From the NCBI RefSeq assembly GCF_028473745.1, contig NZ_CP101137.1, positions 3,534,001-3,598,000 of the forward strand: a stretch of 64,000 nt of DNA, given 5' to 3'. The translations under genes and the position numbers were made by a program. The DNA comes from Streptomyces sp. M92. GTDB taxonomy: Bacteria; Actinomycetota; Actinomycetes; Streptomycetales; Streptomycetaceae. Shown one piece after another: positions 19,100 through 28,329 of this stretch. The notes beneath the pieces were generated by a model, which was given only the letters and a program-made list of their open reading frames with translations, was not told where the DNA came from and ran no database searches. The first letter of the stretch is position 1, and each line of letters opens with the position of its first letter.

Positions 19100-19813
19100 T
19101 TACGGGGCCTGGACGGCCCCGTTGCCGTCGCGCAGCGCGCACAGCGTGTCGATGCGGTTGGTGGTGATCGAGTCGACGCCCAGCGCGATCAGCCGGCGCA
19201 TGGAGCGCCGGGTGTCCGGGGTCCACACCGACAGCAGGCAGCCGTCGCCGTGGACCCGCTCGGCCAGGACCTTGTTCACCAGCCCGAACCGGTAGTTCAG
19301 CCACTTCGGCCGCACCGCCGCGAGCAGCGCGGGCCGCGGCGGTGCCGCCGTCGTCCAGGTCATGGCGATCTCGGCGGCGGGGTCGGCGGCGCGCACGGCG
19401 AGCATGGCCGCGGGGCCCGCCGTGTAGTACACGCGGTCCTGGGCCCCGCACTCCCGGACGACGTCCACGACGCGCCGCACCGCCCGCTCGCCCGGACCGC
19501 CCGGCAGGTCCAGCATCAGCCGGCTGCCGTCGGTCGCGGCAAGGGCCTCGGCGAGCGTCGGCACCCTGCCCGCCGTCAGCCCGCGCACCTCCTCGGCCGA
19601 CAGGGACCGCAGCGGCCGGTCGTGCCCCCACAGCCGCTTCAGCGTCTCGTCGTGCAGCAGCACGGGGACGCCGTCACGGGTGAGCCGTACGTCGGTCTCG
19701 ACCGCGTCCGCGCCGCGGTCGAGCGCGGCGCGCAGCGAGTCCAGAGTGTTCTCGCGGTACCGGTACGGGTCGCCGCGGTGGGCCACGGCGGTCAGGTCGC
19801 GTGCGGGACTCAT
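19100..19813 (-). CDS. Glycerophosphodiester phosphodiesterase
   Basis: Hydrolyses glycerophosphodiesters to glycerol-3-phosphate and an alcohol. Signature residues are HRGDPYRYRENTLDSL (about residues 12-27), GADAVETDVRLTRDGVPVLLHD, and the C-terminal GVDSITTNRIDTL; the catalytic HRG, ETD and HD groups are all there. No signal peptide is seen, so it is probably cytoplasmic (237 residues). The ATG lies 14 bases after the adenosine deaminase gene on the same strand, so they are likely one operon. The 11-base sequence CCGTAAGGGAG that includes its stop codon is repeated 32 bases downstream. Confidence 0.88.
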   Translation of the reverse strand: MSPARDLTAVAHRGDPYRYRENTLDSLRAALDRGADAVETDVRLTRDGVPVLLHDETLKRLWGHDRPLRSLSAEEVRGLTAGRVPTLAEALAATDGSRLMLDLPGGPGERAVRRVVDVVRECGAQDRVYYTAGPAAMLAVRAADPAAEIAMTWTTAAPPRPALLAAVRPKWLNYRFGLVNKVLAERVHGDGCLLSVWTPDTRRSMRRLIALGVDSITTNRIDTLCALRDGNGAVQAP

Positions 19814-19827
19814 GGCGGGCACCCGGT

Positions 19828-20889
19828 TCAGGAGGCGAGCCAGGCGGAGGTGTACGTGTCGATCTCGTCCCTGATCCGCGCCTTGCCCGGCGCGTCCAGG
19901 AACGACGCCTCGACCGCGTTCTTCGCCAGGTCGGCGAGGCCCCGTTCGTCGAGGTCGAGGAGCCGGGCGGCGACGGCGTACTCGTTGTTCAGGTCGGTGC
20001 CGAACATCGGCGGGTCGTCGGAGTTGATCGTCACGATCACCCCGGCGCGCACGAACTCCTTGATCGGGTGCTCGTCCAGGGTGCGCACCGCGCGGGTGGC
20101 GATGTTGGAGGTCGGGCAGACCTCCAGGGGGATGCGGTGCTCGGCGAGGTGCGCCAGCAGCTTCGGGTCCTGGGCGGAGCTGGTGCCGTGCCCGATGCGC
20201 TCGGCGCGCAGATCGGTGAGCGCGTCCCACACCGTCTGCGGGCCGGTGGTCTCGCCGGCGTGCGGCACCGAGTGCAGCCCGGCGGCGATCGCGCGGTCGA
20301 AGTACGGCTTGAACTGCGGCCGGGCCACCCCGATCTCGGGTCCGCCGAGCCCGAAGGAGACCAGGCCCTCCGGGCGCAGCCGGTCGTCGGTGGCGAGCCG
20401 CGCCGTCTCCTCGGCGGACTCCAGACCGGCCTCGCCCGGGATGTCGAAGCACCAGCGCAGTACGGTCCCGAATTCGGACTCCGCCGCCTTGCGGGCGTCC
20501 TCGATCGCGTCCATGAAGGCGCCCTCGTCGATGCCGCGCCGGGTGGACGAGAACGGGGTGATGGTCAGCTCGGCGTACCGCACCTGCTGCCGGGCCATGT
20601 CCCGGGCCACCTCGTACGTCAGCAGCCGGACGTCCTCGGGGGTGCGGATCAGGTCGACGACGGACAGGTACACGTCGATGAAGTGCGCGAAGTCGGTGAA
20701 GGTGAAGTAGTCGACCAGGGCCTCGGGGTCGGTGGGGACCTTGGAGTCGGGGTGGCGCGCGGCCAGTTCCGAGACGATGCGCGGGGAGGCGGAGCCGACG
20801 TGGTGGACGTGCAGTTCGGCCTTGGGCAGCCCGGCGATGAAGGCGTGCAGATCGCGCGGGACGGCGGGGTCGACGAGGTGCTCGGTCAA
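19828..20889 (-). CDS. add: Adenosine deaminase
   Basis: Converts adenosine to inosine in purine salvage. Zinc ligands H27 and H29 are in ELHVHHVGSASP, the third histidine in SVPHAGETTGP, the catalytic aspartates in TINSDDPPMFGT, and IGHGTS is also conserved. The HVHHVGS form, in place of HLDG, marks the Streptomyces subgroup, so adenine deaminase or another amidohydrolase activity is a minor alternative. The TTG start has GGAGG 5 bases upstream and gives 353 residues. It is followed by the GDPD gene in the same unit. Confidence 0.88.
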   Translation of the reverse strand: MTEHLVDPAVPRDLHAFIAGLPKAELHVHHVGSASPRIVSELAARHPDSKVPTDPEALVDYFTFTDFAHFIDVYLSVVDLIRTPEDVRLLTYEVARDMARQQVRYAELTITPFSSTRRGIDEGAFMDAIEDARKAAESEFGTVLRWCFDIPGEAGLESAEETARLATDDRLRPEGLVSFGLGGPEIGVARPQFKPYFDRAIAAGLHSVPHAGETTGPQTVWDALTDLRAERIGHGTSSAQDPKLLAHLAEHRIPLEVCPTSNIATRAVRTLDEHPIKEFVRAGVIVTINSDDPPMFGTDLNNEYAVAARLLDLDERGLADLAKNAVEASFLDAPGKARIRDEIDTYTSAWLAS

Positions 20890-21045
20890 GGGTTCCTCCC
20901 CGGACGGCGCCCCGGGCCGCGCGGGTGGCGGCGGGACGCGGGTGATCGGCTGATCGGTGGTACGGGGATCATCGTAGGCCGGTCTCACGCCGGGCGGGCA
21001 GGGCCCGTAGCATGACGGGCACGATCGACCCAGGGGGACGGAAAA

Positions 21046-21750
21046 ATGACGGACGCGATACGGCCGGGCGGGGACTCCAACGGCGCCAACGATCCTTGGG
21101 CGCCCCCGGAGAGCGGGCCTTCGCTGGACAAGAACCGTGACGCCGCGACGGGAGCGCCGCAGCAGCCGGCCCCGCCCGCCGCCGGCGACGTGCCGCCCTG
21201 GCAGCCGCCGCCGTCCGCGCAGCCGCCGTCCGTGCACGACCAGGCCACCGTCGTCTCGATGCCCGCCGCCGGCTTCCCTCCGCCCGGCTCCGCGGTGCCG
21301 CCACCGCCGATCGCGCCCGGCGGCCCGGGTGTCCCGGGCGGGTACGGCTACCCCGCCTATCCCCAGGGCGGCTACGGCTGGGGCGCCGCCCCGCTGCCCC
21401 CGCAGAACGGCATGGGCACGGCGGCGATGGTGCTCGGCATCCTGGCCTGCTGCATGTTCTGCGCCTACGGCATCGTCTCGCTGGTGCTCGGCATCCTCGC
21501 CGTGGTCTTCGGCGTCAAGGGGCGCCGCAAGGCCGAGCGCGGCGAGGCCAACAACCACGGACAGGCCCAGGCCGGCTTCATCATGGGCATCATCGGCATC
21601 GTCCTCGGCATCGCCGTGATGGCCCTGATCGCCGTCGGCATCATCGCCGCGATCAACGAGGACTCGGAGTACGAGGACCCCTACTACGGCGCCCCGCGCC
21701 CGGCGGCGGTCTCCGTGGCGGCCCAGGCGCAGGCGCAGGCGCAGGGCTGA
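21046..21750 (+). CDS. Pro/Gly-rich DUF4190 membrane protein
   Basis: Membrane protein of 234 residues and unknown function. About 125 N-terminal residues are disordered and rich in Pro, Gly and Gln, with a PQGGYGWG tail. Then come two hydrophobic hairpin segments: AMVLGILACCMFCAYGIVSLVLGILAVVFG-type and AGFIMGIIGIVLGIAVMALIAVGII-type, separated by the basic KGRRKAERGEANNHGQAQ. This is the DUF4190 pattern common in actinobacteria. The C-terminus ends in AQAQAQAQG, from an in-frame GCGCAG repeat. AGGGGGA lies about 8 bases before the ATG. Confidence 0.8.
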   Translation: MTDAIRPGGDSNGANDPWAPPESGPSLDKNRDAATGAPQQPAPPAAGDVPPWQPPPSAQPPSVHDQATVVSMPAAGFPPPGSAVPPPPIAPGGPGVPGGYGYPAYPQGGYGWGAAPLPPQNGMGTAAMVLGILACCMFCAYGIVSLVLGILAVVFGVKGRRKAERGEANNHGQAQAGFIMGIIGIVLGIAVMALIAVGIIAAINEDSEYEDPYYGAPRPAAVSVAAQAQAQAQG

Positions 21751-21757
21751 GCGGCTC

Positions 21758-21800
21758 GGCGGCTGACGCCCGACGGTCCGTCCGGCCGGCGTCAGCCGCC
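21758..21800. terminator. Bidirectional terminator
   Basis: A perfect 13-base-pair stem (21758-21770 with 21788-21800) lies 8 bases after the DUF4190 gene and includes the stop codon of the convergent NADAR gene. Confidence 0.75.
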
Positions 21801-22382
21801 TTCGCGCAGCCGCTCCCGCGCCGCCATCAGCGCGAACCCCAGCAGATTCGGCCCCCGCCACCGCTCCGGGTCCGTCGCCGCCTCGTCGTCCACGGCCAGG
21901 CCGATGCCCCACACCCGGTCCACGGGACTCGCCTCCACCAGCACCCGGTCGCCCGTGTTCAGCAGGAACCCGCGCAGCGCGGGGTCCGAGGCGAACTTGT
22001 GGACGCTGCCCTCGACGACGACCGGGAAGCGCTCCCGCTCCCACACCGCCTCGTCGAAGCCGCGCACCAGCCGCCCCGCCTTCTTGGCCTCGGCCGGATG
22101 CTCCGCCGCCAGCACCCGGCGCTCCGCCTCCGCGTCGCCGAAGAGCCTGGCCTTGCCCGCCATCATCCAGTGCTCGGCGGTCGCGTACTCCACCCCGGCC
22201 ACGGTGAACGGCGACGGCCACCACTGGCTCAGACAGCTCGGGCCGATCCGGCCGTCGGGGCGCGGCCGGTGGCCCCAGAAGCAGAGGTACTTGATCCGCT
22301 CGCCGGCCCGGACCCGCCCGACCAGCGCCTCTCTGCTGTCCCCCGTGATCTTCTCCATGCACGCCAGTCTGGCACGCGCCAC
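21792..22382 (-). CDS. NADAR (YbiA-like) domain protein
   Basis: Member of the NADAR family; studied members (YbiA) cleave N-glycosidic bonds of riboflavin-pathway intermediates, and others are predicted in ADP-ribose and phage-defence systems. Family blocks seen are IKYLCFWGH, SQWWPSPFTVAGVEYATAEHWMMAGKARLF, and NLLGFALMAARE. GTG 22382 is preferred because GGAG lies 5 bases upstream (196 residues); GTG 22388 and ATG 22358 are alternatives. It stands alone, divergent from an aldehyde dehydrogenase, with no toxin, macrodomain or riboflavin gene beside it, so the metabolite-repair role is the more likely one. Confidence 0.82.
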   Translation of the reverse strand: MARARLACMEKITGDSREALVGRVRAGERIKYLCFWGHRPRPDGRIGPSCLSQWWPSPFTVAGVEYATAEHWMMAGKARLFGDAEAERRVLAAEHPAEAKKAGRLVRGFDEAVWERERFPVVVEGSVHKFASDPALRGFLLNTGDRVLVEASPVDRVWGIGLAVDDEAATDPERWRGPNLLGFALMAARERLREGG

Positions 22383-22430
22383 TGACACTCCGTCCGGCCT
22401 TTTCCGTGGCGACTCGACACCTGGTCGACA

Positions 22431-22497
22431 GATTCCGTCGCGTAACCAAATGGCAACAACGGAATCACTTGTTGGTGGCCCAGTGCTCTGTCAGGAT
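22431..22497 (+). promoter_or_regulatory. Aldehyde dehydrogenase-potABC promoter with inverted repeat
   Basis: GATTCCGT (22431-22438) and ACGGAATC (22459-22466) form an 8-base inverted repeat with a 20-base spacer, ending 2 bases before a putative -35 TTGTTG (22469-22474). After 17 bases comes the -10 CAGGAT (22492-22497). The repeat is placed where an activator would bind. Confidence 0.45.
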
Positions 22498-22561
22498 CGG
22501 CACTCACATCGAGCCTGAGCCACGCCGGCCCCCGTACCTGGGGAGACCGAGGAGAGCCGAC

Positions 22562-24097
22562 ATGCACAACCCGGGCAACGACACCCCGGACCGATTCCCG
22601 GCCCAGGACCGCTTCGCGGACGGGGCCCAGTACATCGCGGGCCGTCTGACGAGGGGCACCTCCGGACGCACGCACACCGTCGTCGACCCGGCGACCGGCG
22701 ACGAGGTCCTCACCTACGCACTCGCCGGTCCCGACGACGTCGACGCGGCCGTCGCCGCCGCGCGGGAGGCGTTCCCCGGCTGGGCCGGCGCCACCCCGGG
22801 CGAGCGCTCCGACGCCCTGCACCGGTTCGCCGCCGTCCTCGCCGACCGCGCCGAGGAATTCGCCCGCGCGGAGTCGCTGCAGTGCGGGAAGCCGCTGAAG
22901 CTGACCCGCGAGTTCGACGTGCCGGGCAGCATCGACAACGCGGCCTTCTTCGCGGGCGCCGCCCGGCACCTCCAGGGCCAGTCGGCGGGGGAGTACTCCG
23001 GCGACCACACCTCGTACGTGCGCCGCGAGCCGATCGGCGTCGTCGGGTCCATCGCACCCTGGAACTACCCCCTCCAGATGGCCGCCTGGAAGATCCTCCC
23101 GGCGATCGCCGCGGGCAACACCATCGTGCTGAAGCCCGCCGAGATCACCCCGTTGACCTCCCTGATGTTCGCCCAGGCCGCCACCGAGGCCGGCATCCCG
23201 GACGGTGTCGTCAACATCGTCACCGGCACGGGCGGGGAGGCGGGCGAGCACCTGGTCGGCCACCCGGACGTCGCCATGACCTCGTTCACCGGCTCCACCG
23301 CCGTCGGCAAGCGGGTCGCCGAGGTCGCCACCGCCACCGTCAAGCGCCTCCACCTGGAGCTCGGCGGCAAGGCGCCCTTCCTGGTCTTCGACGACGCCGA
23401 CCTCGACGCGGCCGTCCACGGCGCGGTCGCGGGCGCGCTGATCAACACCGGCCAGGACTGCACGGCCGCCACGCGCGCGTACGTGCAGCGGCCCCTGTAC
23501 GACGCGTTCGTCGAGAAGACCGCCGCCCTCATGGACACCGTCCGCGTCGGCGACCCCTTCGCCCCCGGCACCGACCTCGGCCCCCTGGTCAGCCACGTCC
23601 AGCGGGACCGCGTCGCCGGCTTCGTCGACCGGGCCCGCTCCTACGCGCGCGTGGTGTGCGGCGGCGAGGCACCGCAGGGCGACCTGAAGGACGGCGCCTA
23701 CTACCGGCCCACCCTCATCGCCGACGCGGCGCAGGACAGCGAGGTCGTCCAGTCCGAGATCTTCGGGCCGGTCCTGGTCGTGCTGCCCTTCGACACCGAC
23801 GACGAGGGCATCCGGCTGGCCAACGACACGCCGTACGGGCTCGCCGCCTCCGCCTGGAGCCGGGACGTGTACCGGGCGAACCGCGCCACCCGCGAGATCA
23901 AGGCGGGCTGTGTGTGGGTCAACGACCACATCCCGATCATCAGCGAGATGCCGCACGGCGGGTACAAGGCGTCCGGCTTCGGCAAGGACATGTCCGCCTA
24001 CTCCTTCGAGGAGTACACGCAGGTCAAGCACGTCATGTTCGACAACACCGCGGTGGCGGCCAAGGACTGGCACCGCACCGTCTTCGGGGACCGATAG
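22562..24097 (+). CDS. Aldehyde dehydrogenase of the polyamine operon
   Basis: NAD(P)-dependent aldehyde dehydrogenase of 511 residues. C300 in GQDCTAATR is the nucleophile, E266 in LELGGKAP the base, and APWNYPLQMAAWK the cofactor segment. Compared with the enzyme at 14.4-15.8 kb it has about 30 extra N-terminal residues. AGGAGAG lies 6-12 bases before ATG 22562. It heads a unit with a PotD-like lipoprotein, PotABC and a PuuB-like oxidase, so gamma-aminobutyraldehyde or its glutamylated form is the likely substrate. Two enzymes of the same subgroup in one block suggests different aldehydes or different regulation. Confidence 0.88.
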   Translation: MHNPGNDTPDRFPAQDRFADGAQYIAGRLTRGTSGRTHTVVDPATGDEVLTYALAGPDDVDAAVAAAREAFPGWAGATPGERSDALHRFAAVLADRAEEFARAESLQCGKPLKLTREFDVPGSIDNAAFFAGAARHLQGQSAGEYSGDHTSYVRREPIGVVGSIAPWNYPLQMAAWKILPAIAAGNTIVLKPAEITPLTSLMFAQAATEAGIPDGVVNIVTGTGGEAGEHLVGHPDVAMTSFTGSTAVGKRVAEVATATVKRLHLELGGKAPFLVFDDADLDAAVHGAVAGALINTGQDCTAATRAYVQRPLYDAFVEKTAALMDTVRVGDPFAPGTDLGPLVSHVQRDRVAGFVDRARSYARVVCGGEAPQGDLKDGAYYRPTLIADAAQDSEVVQSEIFGPVLVVLPFDTDDEGIRLANDTPYGLAASAWSRDVYRANRATREIKAGCVWVNDHIPIISEMPHGGYKASGFGKDMSAYSFEEYTQVKHVMFDNTAVAAKDWHRTVFGDR

Positions 24098-24152
24098 TCA
24101 CGACGAGAGGCCGCCGACCACGGCCGACCGACCCGAAAGGGCAACCACGCGC

Positions 24153-25400
24153 ATGGAGCAGTACGAGCCCGACCGCCTGTCACCGGCCCAAGTGGCCGCC
24201 ATGCGGCGCAGTTTCACCAGCGGCAGGGCCGCCCTCACCCGCCGCTCACTGCTGCGCGCCTCCGCGGGCGGCGCGCTCGCGGCCGGCGGACTCGGCACGC
24301 TGAGCGCCTGCGGCATCCCGCCAGCCGGCAAGACCGAGGGCAGTGTCTCCTCCGACGACCGGTCCAAGGAGGAGAAGGAGGTCTCCTTCTCCAACTGGAC
24401 CGAGTACATGGACATCGACGAGAGCGGCCGGCGGCACCCGACGCTGGAGGCGTTCACCAAGCGCACCGGCATCAAGGTCAAGTACACCGAGGACATCAAC
24501 GACAACAGCGAGTTCTTCGGCAAGATCCAGCCGCAGCTCTCCGCGGGCCAGGAGACCGGGCGCGACATCATCGTGCTCACCGACTGGCTCGCCGCCCGGC
24601 TGATCCGCCTGGGCTGGGTCCAGAAACTGGACCCGGCCAACCTGCCGCACGCCTTCGCCAACCTGTCGCCGCAGTTCCGCGACCCCGACTGGGACCCGGG
24701 CCGCGCCTACTCCTACCCCTGGCAGGGCATCGCGACCGTCATCGCCTACAACAAGAAGGCGCTGGACGGCGTCGAGGTGAAGTCGGTCTCCGACCTGCTC
24801 GACAACCCGAAGCTCAAGGGGCGGGTCGGCTTCCTCACCGAGATGCGCGACACCGTCGGCATGACGCTGCTCGACATGGGCAAGGACCCGGCCCGCTTCT
24901 CCGACGACGACTACGACGCGGCGATCGCCCGGCTGCAGAAGGGCGTCGACAGCGGCCAGATACGCCGCTTCACCGGCAACGACTACACCGCCGACATCAA
25001 CAAGGGCGACTTCGCGGCCTGTCTGGCCTGGGCCGGGGACGTCGTCCAGCTCAAGGCGGACAACCCGGACGTCGACTTCGTCATCCCGGACAGCGGCTAC
25101 ATCACGTCCAGCGACAACATGCTGGTCCCCAACAAGGCGCGTCACAAGACCAACGCCGAGCGGCTCATGGACTACTACTACGAGCCGGGGCCCGCCGCGC
25201 AGCTCGCCGCCTACATCAACTTCGTCTGTCCCGTGGACGGGGTGAAGGACGAGCTCGCGAAGATCGACGAGGACGCGGCGAACAATCCGCTGATCATTCC
25301 CGACAAGGACATGCAGGCCCTCTCCCGCGCCTTCCGCTCACTGAGCCAGAAGGAAGAGACGGCCTACGAAGAGAAGTTCGCGAAGCTCACTGGGGCGTGA
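24153..25400 (+). CDS. potD: Spermidine/putrescine-binding lipoprotein
   Basis: Extracellular polyamine-binding subunit of the following PotABC importer. ATG 24153 gives 415 residues with a Tat motif TRRSLLRAS and a lipobox LSAC about 60 residues in; the N-region is unusually long, and ATG 24201 (MRRSFTSG) is an alternative start. The mature part begins SFSNWTEYMDID and shares IEDINDNSEFFGK-like, WQGIATVIAYNK-like and RFTGNDYTADI blocks with the orphan paralogue at 16.0-17.2 kb. Its stop overlaps the potA start as GTGA. Polyamine specificity follows from the family. Confidence 0.88.
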   Translation: MEQYEPDRLSPAQVAAMRRSFTSGRAALTRRSLLRASAGGALAAGGLGTLSACGIPPAGKTEGSVSSDDRSKEEKEVSFSNWTEYMDIDESGRRHPTLEAFTKRTGIKVKYTEDINDNSEFFGKIQPQLSAGQETGRDIIVLTDWLAARLIRLGWVQKLDPANLPHAFANLSPQFRDPDWDPGRAYSYPWQGIATVIAYNKKALDGVEVKSVSDLLDNPKLKGRVGFLTEMRDTVGMTLLDMGKDPARFSDDDYDAAIARLQKGVDSGQIRRFTGNDYTADINKGDFAACLAWAGDVVQLKADNPDVDFVIPDSGYITSSDNMLVPNKARHKTNAERLMDYYYEPGPAAQLAAYINFVCPVDGVKDELAKIDEDAANNPLIIPDKDMQALSRAFRSLSQKEETAYEEKFAKLTGA

Positions 25401-26566
25401 CGACGATGAAGACCACCACAGACTCCACGGAGCACGGCGGGGACGTCCGCCTCTCCGGCATCAGCAAGACCTACGGCTCCTTCACCGCCGTGCACCCGCT
25501 CGACCTGACCGTGCCCCAGGGCTCCTTCTTCGCCCTGCTCGGCGCCTCCGGCTGCGGCAAGACCACCACCCTGCGCATGATCGCCGGACTGGAGGAGCCC
25601 ACCAGCGGCACCGTCCACCTCGGCGACCAGGACGTGACCGCGCTGCCGCCGTACAAACGGCCTGTCAACACGGTCTTCCAGTCCTACGCCCTCTTCCCGC
25701 ACCTCGACATCTTCGAGAACGTGGCCTTCGGCCTGCGCCGACGTGGCATCAAGAGCGTGAAGAAGCAGGTCGGGGAGATGCTCGACCTGGTCCAGCTCGG
25801 CGAGCAGGCGCGCAAGAAGCCGCACCAGCTCTCCGGTGGCCAGCAGCAGCGCGTCGCGGTGGCCCGCGCCCTGATCAACCACCCCAAGGTGCTGCTCCTC
25901 GACGAACCGCTCGGCGCCCTCGACCTCAAGCTGCGCCGCCAGATGCAGCTGGAGCTCAAGCGCATCCAGACCGAGGTCGGCATCACCTTCGTGCACGTCA
26001 CCCACGACCAGGAGGAGGCCATGACCATGGCCGACCAGGTCGCCGTGATGAACGGGGGCCGGGTGGAGCAGCTGGGCGCGCCCGCCGACCTGTACGAGAA
26101 CCCGCGGACCACGTTCGTCGCCAACTTCCTCGGCACCTCCAACCTCATCGAGGCCGAGGTCGACACCCGCAGCGGTGACGACGTAGCGGTGAAGGCGGCC
26201 GGCGACAAGCTGGTCCTGCCCGGCGCCCGCTGCTCCGCACCCTCCCGGGCCGGCGACAAGGTCCTGGTCGGCGTACGCCCCGAGAAGATCAGCATCGCCC
26301 ACGCCGACGAGGCCGGCTCCATTCCCGAGGGCCGCAACCGCATCACCGGCAAGATCAGCAGCACCAGTTTCATCGGCGTCTCCACGCAGTACGTCGTGGA
26401 CTGCGCGGCCTGCCCCGAGTTCGAGGTGTACGCCCAGAACATCGACCGCGACGCCCGCCTCGCCCCCGGCGCCGACGTCGTCCTGCACTGGAACCCGGCG
26501 CACACCTTCGGCCTCGACGCGGCCCAGGACATCGACGCCGGTGTGGCCGAGGGCGAGGCCGCCTGA
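25397..26566 (+). CDS. potA: Polyamine ABC transporter ATP-binding protein
   Basis: ATPase of the polyamine importer. Walker A is GASGCGKTT (about residues 50-58), the signature LSGGQQQR, Walker B VLLLDEP, and the C-terminal TOBE domain begins about residue 290, as in PotA. GTG 25397 overlaps potD's stop (389 residues); ATG 25406 is an alternative. Four genes potD-A-B-C are tightly coupled. PotA is usually controlled by intracellular polyamine level through its C-terminal domain, which is present here. Confidence 0.9.
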   Translation: MTTMKTTTDSTEHGGDVRLSGISKTYGSFTAVHPLDLTVPQGSFFALLGASGCGKTTTLRMIAGLEEPTSGTVHLGDQDVTALPPYKRPVNTVFQSYALFPHLDIFENVAFGLRRRGIKSVKKQVGEMLDLVQLGEQARKKPHQLSGGQQQRVAVARALINHPKVLLLDEPLGALDLKLRRQMQLELKRIQTEVGITFVHVTHDQEEAMTMADQVAVMNGGRVEQLGAPADLYENPRTTFVANFLGTSNLIEAEVDTRSGDDVAVKAAGDKLVLPGARCSAPSRAGDKVLVGVRPEKISIAHADEAGSIPEGRNRITGKISSTSFIGVSTQYVVDCAACPEFEVYAQNIDRDARLAPGADVVLHWNPAHTFGLDAAQDIDAGVAEGEAA

Positions 26567-27495
26567 TGTCCACCCTCACCGAGGCGCCACCGCCGCTCTC
26601 CCCGCCCGCCCCGGAGCGGAAGCCCCCGCGCAAGCGGGGCCGCTGGACGCCGTACTGGCTGCTGCTGCCCGGCATCCTGTGGCTGGTCGTCTTCTTCGCG
26701 GCGCCGATGGTCTACCAGGCCTCCACGTCCGTGCAGACGGGCTCGCTGGAGGAGGGATACAAGGTCACCTGGCACTTCGTGACCTACTGGGACGCGGTGT
26801 CCGAGTACTGGCCGCAGTTCCTGCGCTCGGTCGCCTACGCCGCCTCCGCCACCGTGCTGTGCCTGCTGCTCGGCTACCCGCTCGCCTACCTGATCGCCTT
26901 CCGCGCGGGCCGCTGGCGGAACCTGATCATGATCCTGGTGATCGCGCCGTTCTTCACCAGCTTCCTGATCCGCACCCTGGCCTGGAAGACGATCCTCGCG
27001 GACGGCGGCCCGGTCGTCGGGGTGCTGAACACGCTGCACGTCCTGGACGTCACCAGCTGGCTCGGCTGGACGGCCGGCGACCGTGTGCTGGCCACACCGC
27101 TCGCGGTGGTCTGCGGTCTGACGTACAACTTCCTCCCCTTCATGATCCTGCCGCTGTACACGTCGCTGGAGCGCATCGACGGACGGCTGCACGAGGCGGC
27201 GGGCGACCTGTACGCGAGGCCCTCCACGGTCTTCCGCAAGGTCACCTTCCCGCTGTCGATGCCCGGTGTCGTCTCCGGCACCCTGCTGACCTTCATCCCG
27301 GCCACCGGCGACTACGTCAACGCCTCCCTGCTGGGATCGGCGGACACCGGAATGATCGGAAACGTGATCCAGTCCCAGTTCCTGCGGGTGCTGGACTATC
27401 CGACGGCGGCGGCGCTCTCCTTCGTCCTGATGGCCGCGATCCTCGCCATGGTCACCTTCTACATCCGCAAGTCCGGCACGGAGGATCTGGTTTAA
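26566..27495 (+). CDS. potB: Polyamine ABC transporter permease 1
   Basis: Membrane subunit with about six helices and the EAA loop (LHEAAGDLYARPSTVFRKVTFPLS, about residues 208-231) that contacts PotA. The N-terminus is a Pro-rich cytoplasmic tail of about 30 residues. ATG 26566 shares one base with the potA stop (TGATG), showing coupling. Length 309 residues is normal. Confidence 0.9.
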   Translation: MSTLTEAPPPLSPPAPERKPPRKRGRWTPYWLLLPGILWLVVFFAAPMVYQASTSVQTGSLEEGYKVTWHFVTYWDAVSEYWPQFLRSVAYAASATVLCLLLGYPLAYLIAFRAGRWRNLIMILVIAPFFTSFLIRTLAWKTILADGGPVVGVLNTLHVLDVTSWLGWTAGDRVLATPLAVVCGLTYNFLPFMILPLYTSLERIDGRLHEAAGDLYARPSTVFRKVTFPLSMPGVVSGTLLTFIPATGDYVNASLLGSADTGMIGNVIQSQFLRVLDYPTAAALSFVLMAAILAMVTFYIRKSGTEDLV

Positions 27496-28317
27496 ATGAC
27501 CTTCGTCAACTGGCTCAAGCGCAATCTGGTCGTCATCGCCGGACTGCTGACGCTCGCCTATCTCCTGCTGCCCAACGTCATCGTCACGATTTTCTCGTTC
27601 AACAAACCGAACGGGCGCTTCAACTACGAATGGCAGCAGTTCTCCACGGACGCCTGGAAAGATCCCTGCGGCGTCTCCGGACTGTGCGGCTCCCTGTCGA
27701 TCAGTCTCCAGATCGCCCTCTGGGCGACGCTGGGCGCCACCGCGCTGGGCACGGCGATCGCCTTCGCGCTGGTCCGTTACCGCTTCCGGGCGCGCGGCGC
27801 GATCAACTCGCTGATCTTCCTGCCGATGGCGATGCCCGAAGTCGTGATGGCCGCCTCGCTGCTCACCCTGTTCCTCAACATGGGTGCCCGGCTGGGCTTC
27901 TGGACGATCCTGATCGCCCACATCATGTTCTGCCTCAGCTTCGTCGTGACGGCCGTCAAGGCACGCGTGATGTCGATGGACCCGAGGCTGGAGCAGGCCG
28001 CGCAGGACCTGTACGCCGGTCCCTTCCAGACCTTCGTCCGGGTCACCCTGCCCATCGCCGCCCCCGGAATCGCCGCCGGCGCGCTGCTCGCCTTCGCGCT
28101 CTCCTTCGACGATTTCATCATCACCAATTTCAACGCGGGCTCCACCGTCACCTTCCCCATGTTCGTGTGGGGATCGGCCCAGCGCGGCACGCCCGTCCAG
28201 ATCAACGTCATCGGTACGGCCATGTTCGTGATCGCCGTACTGTTCGTCCTGGCCTCCATGGTCGTCGGCAACCGCCGAAACCGCCGCAAGGCATGCAGCA
28301 CATCTGTGTATTCGTAG
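27496..28317 (+). CDS. potC: Polyamine ABC transporter permease 2
   Basis: Second membrane subunit, 273 residues and about six helices, starting directly after the potB stop. The EAA loop is LEQAAQDLYAGPFQTFVRVTLPIA. PSLLGF-like PotC features such as SFDDFIITNFNAG near the C-terminus support polyamine rather than sulfate or iron transport. The following oxidoreductase starts 12 bases later. Confidence 0.9.
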   Translation: MTFVNWLKRNLVVIAGLLTLAYLLLPNVIVTIFSFNKPNGRFNYEWQQFSTDAWKDPCGVSGLCGSLSISLQIALWATLGATALGTAIAFALVRYRFRARGAINSLIFLPMAMPEVVMAASLLTLFLNMGARLGFWTILIAHIMFCLSFVVTAVKARVMSMDPRLEQAAQDLYAGPFQTFVRVTLPIAAPGIAAGALLAFALSFDDFIITNFNAGSTVTFPMFVWGSAQRGTPVQINVIGTAMFVIAVLFVLASMVVGNRRNRRKACSTSVYS

Positions 28318-28329
28318 GGAGTTGAAATC

